DNA of 64,000 nucleotides from Novosphingobium sp. BW1 (GCF_008107685.1 NZ_VIRF01000088.1:42470-106469); one strand, 5' to 3'; counted from the stretch's first letter, positions 16,349-24,397 are shown. A program made the numbers and translations. Notes: generated from the sequence alone by a model not told the origin.

Positions 16349-16377
16349 TGTGTACCAATATCAATATAAAATGTCAA
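16349..16377 (-). promoter_or_regulatory. candidate promoter of the GTA cluster
   Basis: On the minus strand TTGACA (16377-16372) is followed after 17 bases by TACACA (16354-16349). It lies 79 bp upstream of the gp1 ATG in an AT-rich island that stands out from the surrounding GC-rich DNA. The -35 is perfect and the -10 is weak (3 of 6), as for a promoter that needs an activator. Confidence 0.4.
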
Positions 16378-16462
16378 GAGTACTAACCAGACAGGTTATC
16401 TCTTGCCGCGCTCCAGGAAGGTCATTAAGCACACGAGCCTTAGTGATTAACCGGGGTTCCTG

Positions 16463-17101
16463 ATGCTGCGACGCCTTTACGACTGGACCATGGCCAAGGC
16501 GTCGCACCGCCATGCCGAGCGCTGGCTGGCAGGGGTCTCCTTCGTAGAATCGAGCTTCTTTCCGATCCCGCCGCACCCGCTGCTGGGGCTTATGTGCCTG
16601 GCCGAGCCGAAGAAAGCGGTGCGCTTTGCCGCGATCACCACGCTGGCCTCGGTGCTGGGCGGTCTGTTCGGCTACCTGATCGGCTATTTCGTCTATGACC
16701 TGGTCGGTGAGCCGATGCTGGCCGCGCTGGGCCTTGCCGAAAGCTTCCCCAAGGTGCGCTGCTACTTCCAGGCGCACGGCGAACTGGCCGTGCTGCTGGG
16801 GGCGATGACGCCGCTGCCGTTCAAGCTGCTGACGATCATGGCCGGGTTCATGGAGATGAACTTCCTGACCTTCGTGATTTCCGCGCTGGTCGGGCGCGGT
16901 GTGATCTTCATGACGGTGGGCGTACTCTTCCGCCTGTTCGGGGCTCCGATCAAGGCGATTATTGACAAGCACCTGGGCAAGGTGACGGCGCTCTTCGGGG
17001 TTCTGCTGGTTGGCGGCTTCGCCGTGCTTTCGCTAGTGGGCGGCAGTGCGAAGGAAACGCAGGAGACCTGTGCGCCAAGCGAGCTCGCCGCTCCGGCCTG
17101 A
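16463..17101 (+). CDS. YqaA/DedA-like membrane protein (VTT domain)
   Basis: A 212-residue inner-membrane protein. It shows the YqaA-type N-terminus (SHRHAERWLAGVSFVESSFFPIPPHPLLGLMCLA), several hydrophobic helices and the glycine-rich LLGAMTPLPFKLLTIMAGFMEMN block typical of SNARE-associated/VTT domains. These proteins are thought to move lipids between leaflets or keep membrane homeostasis; the exact substrate is unknown. It is divergent from the GTA cluster with 192 bp between, and is followed by a separate gene 113 bp on. Confidence 0.85.
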   Translation: MLRRLYDWTMAKASHRHAERWLAGVSFVESSFFPIPPHPLLGLMCLAEPKKAVRFAAITTLASVLGGLFGYLIGYFVYDLVGEPMLAALGLAESFPKVRCYFQAHGELAVLLGAMTPLPFKLLTIMAGFMEMNFLTFVISALVGRGVIFMTVGVLFRLFGAPIKAIIDKHLGKVTALFGVLLVGGFAVLSLVGGSAKETQETCAPSELAAPA

Positions 17102-17214
17102 TCGGGGCGCCGGGTCGAAGGAACCTTGCGGGCCTTCCCGCGCTTCTCCTGTGAATTTCGCAGACCGGCCCCGCGTGTGAGCGAGGCCCTGCGCGCAGCA
17201 GGAGGAATTGACCG

Positions 17215-17769
17215 ATGCCGTTCAAGATCGCCGTCGTCGTGGGGAGCATCCGCGCCGCGTCCACCAACCGCAAGGTTGCCGAGGCGCTGACCCGTCTGGA
17301 CGTGGCCAAGGAGCACACCTTCACCTTCGCCGACATCTCCGGCCTGCCGCTCTACACCGAAGAAGATGACGAGGCGCAGGCCCCTGCGGTGAAGGCGCTT
17401 AAGACTTTGATCGAGGATTCCGACGGCGTGATCTTCGCGACGCCCGAGTACAACCGCTCGATGCCCGGCGTTCTCAAGAACGCGATCGACCACGCCTCGC
17501 GCCCTTGGGGCAAGAGCAGCTGGCTGGGCAAGCCCGCGGCGGTTTTCGGGGTCTCGCCCAGCGCAATCGGGACCGCGATGGCGCAGCAGCACCTGAGCAA
17601 CGTGATTGCGTGCCTGGGCATGCCTACGCTGACCCAGCCCGAGGTCTTCCTGCAGTGGAAGGATGGCCTCGTTACCGAGGAAGGCACGATCGGCGAGGGA
17701 TCGGCCGACTTCCTGGGCGATTTCATGGCAAGGTTCGTCGACCTCGTGGCGCTTCACGCCAAGGCCTGA
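17215..17769 (+). CDS. NADPH-dependent FMN reductase family protein
   Basis: A 184-residue flavodoxin-fold oxidoreductase. The flavin phosphate loop is at the start (IAVVVGSIRAASTNRKVAEAL), and ATPEYNRSMPGVLKNAIDHASRPWGKSSWLGKPAAVFGVSPSAIG is the conserved flavin-binding region of the SsuE/ChrR group. It probably reduces quinones, FMN or metal/azo substrates with NADPH; the substrate cannot be told. AGGAGG lies a few bases before the ATG. A strong terminator follows. Confidence 0.9.
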   Translation: MPFKIAVVVGSIRAASTNRKVAEALTRLDVAKEHTFTFADISGLPLYTEEDDEAQAPAVKALKTLIEDSDGVIFATPEYNRSMPGVLKNAIDHASRPWGKSSWLGKPAAVFGVSPSAIGTAMAQQHLSNVIACLGMPTLTQPEVFLQWKDGLVTEEGTIGEGSADFLGDFMARFVDLVALHAKA

Positions 17770-17792
17770 TCGCCTTCGGCCCTCAAGGACAT

Positions 17793-17835
17793 GAAAAAAG
17801 GGCGGCCGGGTTTGAAACCCCGGCCGCCCTTTTTT
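17793..17835. terminator. bidirectional terminator between FMN reductase and serine palmitoyltransferase
   Basis: An 11-bp GC stem (17800-17810 with 17819-17829) is flanked by AAAAAA on the left and TTTTTT on the right. It would end both convergent transcripts. Confidence 0.92.
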
Positions 17836-17858
17836 GCGCTGGACTGTTTCTGGAAGAA

Positions 17859-19097
17859 TCAGCCCAGGATGTTCACGGCCTCACCCGCGCGGGTGAACAT
17901 GCCGATGATCTGCTGGACCTGCTCGGCCGAGTGCTCGGCGCACAGCGAGCAGCGCAGCAGCGTCATGTTGGCCGGGGTTGCCGGGGGACGTGCAAGGTTG
18001 ACGTAGAGGCCTTCGTGCAGGAGCGCTTCCCACATCGCCGCGCCGCGTTCGAGGTCCGGCATGATGACCGAGATGATCGCGCTCTGCGGCTCGGTGGTGC
18101 CGAGCTGGAAGCCCGCGTCGGTCAGGCCCTTGTGCAGCGTCTTGGAGTTTTCCCAGAGGTGCGCGCGCTTTTCGCCCGCGTCCATCAGCTTGCGGATCGA
18201 GGTGCAGGCCGTTGCGACGACGCTCGGCGGCAGGCTGGCGGTGAAGACGTAAGGACGGCAGACGAGGCGCATGACCTCGAACTTGGGGTGGTTCGAGACG
18301 CAGAAGCCGCCGACCGTGCCGACTGACTTGGAGAAGGTGCCGATGACGAAGTCGACATCGTCGAGCACACCCTGCTCTTCGGCAACACCCCGGCCGTTGG
18401 GGCCGATGAAGCCCATCGAGTGCGCTTCATCGACGAGCACCATCGCGCCGTACTTCTTGGCGGTCGCGATCATTTCCTTGAGTGGTGCGATGTCGCCCAG
18501 CATCGAGTAGACGCCTTCGAGCACGACCAGCTTGCCCGCGCCTTCGGGAATGCGACGCAGGCGCTTTTCCATGGCTTCGATGTCGTTGTGCTTGAAGGGG
18601 ACGACTTCGGCGTCGCCCATCTTGCACCCGTCCCAGATCGAGGCGTGGCTGTCGATGTCGAGGACGATGTAGTCGCCCTTGCCCGCGATCGTCGAAATGA
18701 TGCCCAGGTTCGCCTGGTAGCCGGTCGAAAAGACCATGGCGTGCTTCATGTCGTAGAAGTCGCAAAGCGCCTGCTCGACCGCCTTGTGCGGCGAGTATGT
18801 GCCGTTGAGCACGCGGCTGCCGGTCGTGCCAGAACCGAAATCGTCGAGCGCCTGCTTGCCCGCCGCGATGACGTCGGGGTCGAAGGTCATGCCCATGTAA
18901 TTGTAGGTGCCGAGCAGGATGGTCTCGCGCCCGTTGCACATCGCGACCGTGGGCGAGATCACGCGCTCCATGACGAGGCCGAAGGGATCGGTTACGCCCG
19001 TGGAAAGCAGGTCCGTGCGCATCTTGATGAGCGGGTCGAACTTGCTGAACAGGTCGGCGTGGTCAGCCGTTTGGTTTTCGCTGATCATGTCGGTCAT
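17859..19097 (-). CDS. spt: serine palmitoyltransferase
   Basis: A 412-residue alpha-oxoamine synthase that joins serine to a fatty acyl thioester, the first step of sphingolipid synthesis. The PLP lysine is K257 in GTFSKSVGTVGGF. DEAHS is at 223-227 and the substrate-site histidine is in DIDSHASIW near 151. The N-terminus is longer than that of 5-aminolevulinate or glycine C-acetyltransferases and matches soluble sphingomonad SPT. The start at 19097 was chosen over a longer open frame that overlaps the ACP gene. It lies 11 bp after the ACP, so acyl-ACP is the likely acyl donor. KBL or HemA-type functions are less likely. Confidence 0.93.
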   Translation of the reverse strand: MTDMISENQTADHADLFSKFDPLIKMRTDLLSTGVTDPFGLVMERVISPTVAMCNGRETILLGTYNYMGMTFDPDVIAAGKQALDDFGSGTTGSRVLNGTYSPHKAVEQALCDFYDMKHAMVFSTGYQANLGIISTIAGKGDYIVLDIDSHASIWDGCKMGDAEVVPFKHNDIEAMEKRLRRIPEGAGKLVVLEGVYSMLGDIAPLKEMIATAKKYGAMVLVDEAHSMGFIGPNGRGVAEEQGVLDDVDFVIGTFSKSVGTVGGFCVSNHPKFEVMRLVCRPYVFTASLPPSVVATACTSIRKLMDAGEKRAHLWENSKTLHKGLTDAGFQLGTTEPQSAIISVIMPDLERGAAMWEALLHEGLYVNLARPPATPANMTLLRCSLCAEHSAEQVQQIIGMFTRAGEAVNILG

Positions 19098-19108
19098 ACT
19101 GGTTTCTT

Positions 19109-19354
19109 TCAGCCCTGCAGCTTCATCACCGCATCGACGAGCTGGCCGAAGTTCTCGATCTCGGCCTGCTGATTCATCGAGATGATGATGTCGAATTCGT
19201 CCTCGATGGCGGCCACGAAGTCCATGACGGTCAGGCTGTCGAATTCCAGGTCGTCGGTGAAGCGCGTGGCGTCGGTGATCGCGACCTCCTTCTTGTTGAA
19301 GGGTTCGATCAGGGCGATGATGCGGGCCGAAACGTCTTGGCGGTCCATGGTCAT
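19109..19354 (-). CDS. acyl carrier protein paired with serine palmitoyltransferase
   Basis: An 81-residue ACP. The phosphopantetheine serine is S40 in the motif DDLEFDSLTVMDFV. It is very acidic and helical. By its place directly before spt it should deliver the long acyl chain to that enzyme, as the sphingolipid-specific ACP does in Caulobacter; the link is inference from synteny. It has its own upstream region of about 140 bp. Confidence 0.92.
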   Translation of the reverse strand: MTMDRQDVSARIIALIEPFNKKEVAITDATRFTDDLEFDSLTVMDFVAAIEDEFDIIISMNQQAEIENFGQLVDAVMKLQG

Positions 19355-19477
19355 TGATAACTCCGTAAGGTCCGGGGCGCTCTGTGGTCCGGAAATGCGG
19401 CGCAAAAGCGGCACGGGTGTAACATGTCAAGCGCGGCGGGACATAACGCACTCTTCTCAAGGGCAGGAGCGCGGGCG

Positions 19478-19497
19478 GTGTGGCCCAAGGGCCGCAC
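19478..19497 (-). terminator. possible terminator after divK
   Basis: A 9-bp stem with one mismatch and a two-base loop lies directly after the divK stop on the minus strand. No T-tract follows, so it may only be a 3' stabilising hairpin. Confidence 0.35.
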
Positions 19498-19860
19498 TCA
19501 GATCAGCGCCCGCACGGCCTGCATGAAGGGACCGATCGAAACCGGCTTCGCCAGATAGCCTTCCGCGCCCGCCTCGCGAATCCGCTCCTCGTCACCCTTG
19601 CCCGCATAGGCGGTCACGGCCAGCACGGGAATGGCGCGCAGGACCGGGTCCTGCTTCGCCGCCTCGATGAGATCGAGCCCCGAGACATTGGGCAGCTGGA
19701 TGTCCATGATGACCAGGTTGGGCACAAAATTGCGGGCCTTTTCCAAGGCATCGCGGCCATCGGCGACCGGCTCCACGGCAAAGCCCTGGCTGACCAGGAC
19801 GTCGCAAAAGAGTTTCCGGTTGAGATCGTTGTCCTCGACAACGAGGATGCGCTTTGCCAT
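19498..19860 (-). CDS. divK: DivK-type single-domain response regulator
   Basis: A 120-residue receiver domain without an output domain. Acidic pocket E9/D10, phospho-acceptor D53 (IMDIQLPNVSG), the conserved threonine in AVTAYAGKGDEERI and the lysine in YLAKPVSIGPF are all present. The length and the MAKRILVVEDNDLN start match DivK, which controls polarity and the CtrA pathway in alphaproteobacteria. The pleD gene often found after divK is not here. It is divergent from DUF3572, a common alphaproteobacterial pairing. Confidence 0.9.
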   Translation of the reverse strand: MAKRILVVEDNDLNRKLFCDVLVSQGFAVEPVADGRDALEKARNFVPNLVIMDIQLPNVSGLDLIEAAKQDPVLRAIPVLAVTAYAGKGDEERIREAGAEGYLAKPVSIGPFMQAVRALI

Positions 19861-20000
19861 GCGGTGCCCGAGCCCCATCTAAGGTTCATCGACCGCTCTA
19901 GGACAGCCAAGCGAGACTGACAATTCTTCCCAGATCGCCATCCCCCGCAAAGGCCGACGCGCCCGATCCGCAGGCCCTTTCCCTCAACGCACTGGGCTGG

Positions 20001-20210
20001 GTGCTGGCGGACGGCGACCGCGCCCAGCGCTTCCTGGCGCTGACCGGCCTCAAGCCTGATGATCTGCGTGCTTCGTTGGAAGATCCTGCAACGCTGGCGG
20101 GGGTGCTCGAATTCCTGTGCGCCTACGAGCCCGACCTTGTGGCGGCGGCCGAGGCGCTCGGAGTCGAGCCGCAGGTGATCGCCGAGGCCCGTGAAAGGAT
20201 GGCGCGATGA
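20001..20210 (+). CDS. DUF3572 protein (start uncertain)
   Basis: A small helical protein: RAQRFLALTGLKPDDLRASLEDPATLAGVLEFLCAYEPDLVAAAEALGVEP. The first usual start is GTG at 20001 and gives 69 residues. The family resemblance appears to begin earlier (DPQALSLNALGW), and the frame is open back to a stop at 19899. No ATG, GTG or TTG lies between 19902 and 20001, so the true start may be ATT at 19923 or CTG at 19917. Function is unknown; it is divergent from divK. Confidence 0.75.
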   Translation: MLADGDRAQRFLALTGLKPDDLRASLEDPATLAGVLEFLCAYEPDLVAAAEALGVEPQVIAEARERMAR

Positions 20211-20247
20211 CGAAGTCACGATCCGGGGCACAATCGAGGAAACGGCC

Positions 20248-20898
20248 ATGACCCGCCCGCTGCTGATTACCGACTGCGACGAAGTGCTGCTCTATATGAT
20301 CGGTCACTTCTGCGAGTGGCTGGAGCAGGACAAGGGCGTCCTGTTCGACTTCGAGAAGCCCGGTTTCACCAATTCGATGACCCGCATCGGCTCGGGCGAA
20401 AAGCTCGACGAGGCGGAGATGTGGGGGCTCCTCAACGCCTTCTTCGATGACGAGATGCACCGTCAGACCCCGGTCGACGGGGCGATGGAGGCGATCGGCG
20501 CGATCCGCGAGCACGCCGACGTGGTGGTCCTCACCAACTTGATGGATCACCGCCAGGACGCCCGCGCGGCGCAGCTGCGCGAATTCGGGCTCGACCTGCC
20601 GATCTTTACCAACCAGGGCCCCAAGGGCCCTGCGCTCAAGGCCATCCTCGAGGAATACCGGCCGAGCCGGACAGTCTTCGTCGATGACCTTGCGCAACAC
20701 CACGATTCGGTGGGGGACAGTGCTCCTGCCGTTCACCGCCTGCACCTGTGCGCCGAACCGCGCCTGGCGCGTTTCATACCCTGCGCCCACGAGGCCGGGC
20801 ATGCCCATGCCCGGATCGATCGCTGGAGTGAGGCGTTGCCTTGGGTACTGGCTCGCCTCAATGGCGAAGATGAAGAGGATACGTCCCATAATGAGTGA
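20248..20898 (+). CDS. HAD-family hydrolase
   Basis: A 216-residue HAD-like phosphatase. Motif I is TDCDEVLL (residues 7-14; a variant DxD with Asp-Cys-Asp), motif II is VVVLTNL, the lysine is near GPKGPALKAILEE and motif IV is TVFVDDLAQHHDS. Start MTRPLLITDCDE at 20248. The upstream open frame overlaps DUF3572. The substrate is unknown. Its last 8 bp overlap the RidA gene, so the two are co-translated. Confidence 0.85.
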   Translation: MTRPLLITDCDEVLLYMIGHFCEWLEQDKGVLFDFEKPGFTNSMTRIGSGEKLDEAEMWGLLNAFFDDEMHRQTPVDGAMEAIGAIREHADVVVLTNLMDHRQDARAAQLREFGLDLPIFTNQGPKGPALKAILEEYRPSRTVFVDDLAQHHDSVGDSAPAVHRLHLCAEPRLARFIPCAHEAGHAHARIDRWSEALPWVLARLNGEDEEDTSHNE

Positions 20899-21355
20899 TA
20901 TCGAAACCCGCCTTTCCGAACTCGGCCTGATCCTGCCCGAACCGGCCGCGCCCGTGGCGGCCTACGTGCCGGTGGTGGAAGCGGGCGGCATGGCGCACGT
21001 CTCGGGCCAGCTTCCCTTCGTGGGCGGCCAGCTCGTCACCGGGCGCCTGGGCGATGACGTGTCGCTCGAGGAAGGCATCGTCGCGGCGCAGGCCTGCGCG
21101 GTGATGGTTCTGGCCCAGCTCAAGGCCGCTCTCGGCTCGCTCGACCGGATCGAGCGGATCGTGAAACTCGGTGCCTTCGTCAACTCGACCGGGGATTTCA
21201 CCGACCAGCCCAAGGTCGCCAACGGCGCATCGGAGCTGATGGTCGCTGCGCTCGGCGAAGCGGGCAAGCACGCGCGCAGCGCCGTGGGCGTGCCCGTGCT
21301 GCCGCTTGGCGCGGCGGTGGAAGTGGACGCCATCGTTGCTGTCCGGCCGGCTTGA
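20891..21355 (+). CDS. RidA/YjgF-family protein
   Basis: A 154-residue RidA-like protein of the longer COG0251 subgroup. The ATG at 20891 overlaps the HAD gene. GGMAHVSGQLPFVGGQ, then VKLGAFVNSTGDFTDQPKVANGASELM and HARSAVGVPVLPLGAAVEVDAIVAV follow family order. The typical catalytic arginine appears to be in HARSAVGV. RidA proteins hydrolyse reactive enamine/imine intermediates; this longer subgroup is poorly characterised. Confidence 0.88.
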   Translation: MSDIETRLSELGLILPEPAAPVAAYVPVVEAGGMAHVSGQLPFVGGQLVTGRLGDDVSLEEGIVAAQACAVMVLAQLKAALGSLDRIERIVKLGAFVNSTGDFTDQPKVANGASELMVAALGEAGKHARSAVGVPVLPLGAAVEVDAIVAVRPA

Positions 21356-22103
21356 TCACTGGCTGAGCCCGGCTCCGCGTGGGGACAGGGTCGGCTGGAT
21401 CTTCCAGCATGACTTTGCCCACCGGGGCCTGCATTCCGGGACGGTGCCGGAAAATTCCATGGCGGCTTTCGCGGCGGCCATGGCGGGCGGCCATGGCATC
21501 GAGCTCGACGTGCAAAGGTCGAGCGATGGGCAGTCGGTGGTCTTTCACGACGACGCGCTCGGACGGATGACCGGCGCGCAAGGGGCGGTCAACCGGCGCA
21601 GCGCCGTGCAATTGGCCGAGCTGCGTCTTCTGGGAACGGACGAAGCGATCCCGACCCTGCGCCAGGTGCTGGCGCAGGTCGCAGGCCGCGTGCCAATCCT
21701 CATCGAAATAAAGTCACGGCGCGAGGGGCGGGTCTCCGGGCGATGTCTTGCCGTGCGCCGCGTACTGGAGGGCTATACCGGCCCGCACGCCGTCATGAGC
21801 TTCGATCCGCGCATCGCGCGCTGGTTCTATCGCCATTCCCCGCACACCGTGCGCGGCCTGGTGATGAGCGAGGACGGGAACCGTACGCTGGCCGCGCGCG
21901 CGAAGCGGCGACTTGCAATGTGGAGCGCGAGACCCGACTTTCTGGCCTGTGACGTGCGTGATCTGCCGAGCCGCTTCGTGGCAACGCAGCGCGCGCGCGG
22001 CGTTCCGGTGGCGACCTGGACCGTGCGCAGCGCGGATGAGGCTTCCCGGGCCAAACAGTATGCCGACGCGCCGATCTTCGAGGTTGGCGCGGCGCAGGAC
22101 TGA
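21336..22103 (+). CDS. glycerophosphodiester phosphodiesterase family protein
   Basis: A 255-residue TIM-barrel phosphodiesterase that should release glycerol 3-phosphate from deacylated phospholipids. Motif HRGLHSGTVPENSMAAF near residue 29 and the metal ligands in GIELDVQRSSDG near 56 are clear, as is LIEIKSR near 120. Signal sequence is absent, so it is probably cytosolic (UgpQ-like). There is no ATG: the start is TTG at 21336 or at 21306, both inside the end of the RidA gene, which points to translational coupling. Confidence 0.88.
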   Translation: MLSGRLDHWLSPAPRGDRVGWIFQHDFAHRGLHSGTVPENSMAAFAAAMAGGHGIELDVQRSSDGQSVVFHDDALGRMTGAQGAVNRRSAVQLAELRLLGTDEAIPTLRQVLAQVAGRVPILIEIKSRREGRVSGRCLAVRRVLEGYTGPHAVMSFDPRIARWFYRHSPHTVRGLVMSEDGNRTLAARAKRRLAMWSARPDFLACDVRDLPSRFVATQRARGVPVATWTVRSADEASRAKQYADAPIFEVGAAQD

Positions 22104-22124
22104 GACAGGAATCGAAGGGCAGGC

Positions 22125-23267
22125 GTGAGCGAAGGCGAATTTACCGCAAGGGTGCACGACGGCATCGGATCGCTTCCGGCCGGGGAATGGGACGCGCTGG
22201 TGCCGGGGGGCAACCCCTTCGTGCGCCACGCCTTTCTTTCCGCAATGGAGGATTCACAATCGGTGGGGGAGGAAGCGGGCTGGATCCCGGTCCCGATCAC
22301 CATCGAAGGTGCTGACGGGCGGCTGGCCGCCGCGCTGCCCGCCTACCTGAAGGAACACAGCCAAGGCGAATACGTATTCGATCATGCCTGGGCCGATGCC
22401 TGGCATCGCGCAGGCGGAGCCTACTATCCCAAGCTGCAGATCTCAGTGCCCTTCACGCCCGCGACCGGCCCGCGGGTTCTCACGCGTGATCCGCGGCTGG
22501 GCCTTGGGCTTCTGCGGGCCGCCGAGACGCTGTGCCGCGACAACGGCTTTTCCTCCGCTCATGCCACCTTCATCGCGCCCGAGCAGGTGTCCTTGTTCGA
22601 GCGCGCAGGCTGGCTCCTGCGCGAGGATATCCAGTTTCACTGGGAAAACCGGGGCTACACGGTCTTCGACGATTTTCTAGGCGCCTTATCTTCGGCCAAG
22701 CGCAAGAACTTGCGTAAGGAGCGCGCGAAGGCACAGGACGGGGTCACGATCCGGCGTCTGCGCGGCGGGGAAATCTCCCCTGAGCACTGGGATGCCTTCT
22801 GGTTCTTCTACCAGGACACCGGCGCGCGCAAATGGGGACGGCCTTACCTGACGCGCGAGGCCTTCGACCTCCTGGGCGAGCGTATGGGCGAGGATATTCT
22901 GCTGGTCCTCGCCTTCATCGACGAGGCGCCGGTGGCGGGCGCGCTCAATTTCATAGGTGGGGACACGCTCTACGGCCGCTACTGGGGGGCCTCGATCGAC
23001 AAGCCCTTCCTGCATTTCGAGTTGTGCTATTACCAAGCCATCGACGCGGCCTTGGAGTTGGGCCTCAACCGGGTCGAGGCAGGGGCGCAAGGGGGGCACA
23101 AGCTGGCCCGAGGCTATGAACCGGTCCGCACGGTTTCGGCGCACTACATCGTGCACGAAGGCTTACGCGCGGCCATAGCCGATTATCTGGAGCAGGAACG
23201 CGCCGGAATTGCGCGTGACCAACTCTTTCTTGGCGAACGCACCCCGTTCCGCAAGACGCCCGAGTAG
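22125..23267 (+). CDS. COG3146/DUF482 acyltransferase-like protein
   Basis: A 380-residue protein of the COG3146 group, which resembles FemAB/GNAT transferases. Features are NPFVRHAFLSAMEDSQSV, YLKEHSQGEYVFDHAWADAWHRAGG, YYPKLQISVPFTPATGPRVL and RKNLRKERAKAQDGVTIRRL, with the C-terminal GGHKLARGYEPVRTVSAHYI. It starts at GTG 22125, 21 bp after the phosphodiesterase, and probably ends that operon. The natural acyl or aminoacyl substrate is not known. Confidence 0.85.
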   Translation: MSEGEFTARVHDGIGSLPAGEWDALVPGGNPFVRHAFLSAMEDSQSVGEEAGWIPVPITIEGADGRLAAALPAYLKEHSQGEYVFDHAWADAWHRAGGAYYPKLQISVPFTPATGPRVLTRDPRLGLGLLRAAETLCRDNGFSSAHATFIAPEQVSLFERAGWLLREDIQFHWENRGYTVFDDFLGALSSAKRKNLRKERAKAQDGVTIRRLRGGEISPEHWDAFWFFYQDTGARKWGRPYLTREAFDLLGERMGEDILLVLAFIDEAPVAGALNFIGGDTLYGRYWGASIDKPFLHFELCYYQAIDAALELGLNRVEAGAQGGHKLARGYEPVRTVSAHYIVHEGLRAAIADYLEQERAGIARDQLFLGERTPFRKTPE

Positions 23268-23288
23268 GCCCGAAGGGCGGCGGCGACT

Positions 23289-23639
23289 TCAGGCCGCCTT
23301 GCGCAGTGCGGCGTGCGGGGTGGCGCGCAGCCACTGGCGGGCGCGGCGCTGGGCCTCGGCGATCTCGCGTGCGGTCATCTCTTCGGCGACGTCGGCGCGG
23401 CACTGCGCGGCATCTTCGTGTTCGCCGACAGCGGCGAGGTTGAACCACTTGTGCGCCTCGACCAAGTCGCAGGGGGCGCCATGGCTGCCGGTCGAGAAGG
23501 CGACGCCGAGATCGAAATAAGCCTCGGTATCGCCGACCGAAGCCGCAGCAAGGCAATTGGCAATCAGAAGGTCGCCGGTCTCGGCCGCGACCGGGGAAGA
23601 TTTATTGAAATCGTTTGCGTTGATCCAGGCAGTACCCAT
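23289..23639 (-). CDS. small SEL1-repeat protein
   Basis: A 116-residue cytosolic protein with about one SEL1/TPR-like repeat (DTEAYFDLGVAFSTG then DLVEAHKWFNLAAVGEHEDAA). Its C-terminal helix is amphipathic and basic. SEL1 repeats bind proteins, and small ones of this type occur widely in alphaproteobacteria without known role. It is a single gene, convergent with the acyltransferase. Confidence 0.75.
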   Translation of the reverse strand: MGTAWINANDFNKSSPVAAETGDLLIANCLAAASVGDTEAYFDLGVAFSTGSHGAPCDLVEAHKWFNLAAVGEHEDAAQCRADVAEEMTAREIAEAQRRARQWLRATPHAALRKAA

Positions 23640-23938
23640 ATCGAAAAATCCCTTTTTGGCGGGCTCCGATTCTTGGGCCCCTTCGATAGCGTTCAGACTG
23701 GATTGTGCTGGTTGAGTTTGCGTTAACCGTGTTTGCGCAAAGTCGCGGTGGCGTTGTTCATGTTCAGCTGACGAAATCCATTCAGGAAATGTGTGGGCAT
23801 CGTGTGATAACCGCTTGTGCCAACAATAGTGCGGAACTATAGGCCGCTACGACCGCGGATTGCTAACGCGCTACCGGAAAAAATCCGGAGCAGCAGGGCT
23901 GAAGCGATTCGGGGCGGATACCTGCGGAGTTTCTCTGG
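23640..23938. other. divergent intergenic region, SEL1 gene and dksA-like gene
   Basis: About 300 bp, more AT-rich than the flanks. It must hold promoters for both genes. I see no clear consensus boxes, repeat or RNA gene. Confidence 0.5.
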
Positions 23939-24397
23939 ATGGCAACGGCCCTAGAAAATGAAATTGACGTACTCGCCAAGGCACGGCGGGTTATTGGCGG
24001 CGCTTACGTACCGAGCGACGATGAATCCTACATGTCCGAGCCACAGCAGGAGTACTTTCGTAACCTGCTTATGGCCTGGAAGAAATCGATCCTTGATGCC
24101 TCGGCCGGTACGCTGGCCCAGCTTCAGGACGGACCTTTGCGTGAACCCGATCTCAACGATCGCGCCTCGAGCGAGACCGATTGGGGCATCGAACTGCGCA
24201 CGCGGGACCGTCAGCGCAAGCTGATCGCCAAGATCGACGCGGCGCTGCGCCGTATCGAGGAAGGCGAATACGGCTACTGCGAGGTGACTGGCGAGCCTAT
24301 CGGCATTGGCCGCCTGCAGGCGCGTCCGATCGCGACGATGACCGTCGAGGCGCAGGAAGCGCACGAGCGCCGGGAAAAGATTTCCCGCGACGACTGA
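23939..24397 (+). CDS. dksA: DksA-family RNA polymerase-binding protein
   Basis: A 152-residue DksA homologue that should adjust transcription with ppGpp by entering the RNA polymerase secondary channel. A coiled coil spans about 32-110 (YFRNLLMAWKKSILDA; DRASSETDWGIELRTRDRQRKLIAKIDAAL). The acidic tip is in DLNDRASSETD. The zinc finger is degenerate: only the first cysteine in YGYCEVTGEPIGIGRLQARP remains, as in many alphaproteobacterial DksA. It is expressed alone after a 299-bp upstream region. Confidence 0.92.
   Translation: MATALENEIDVLAKARRVIGGAYVPSDDESYMSEPQQEYFRNLLMAWKKSILDASAGTLAQLQDGPLREPDLNDRASSETDWGIELRTRDRQRKLIAKIDAALRRIEEGEYGYCEVTGEPIGIGRLQARPIATMTVEAQEAHERREKISRDD

Noticed and set aside
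16432..16453. Possible CtrA box (TTAA motifs) before the YqaA-type gene
   Set aside because: The two TTAA motifs are not spaced by seven bases as in the full site, so they are mentioned only as context.
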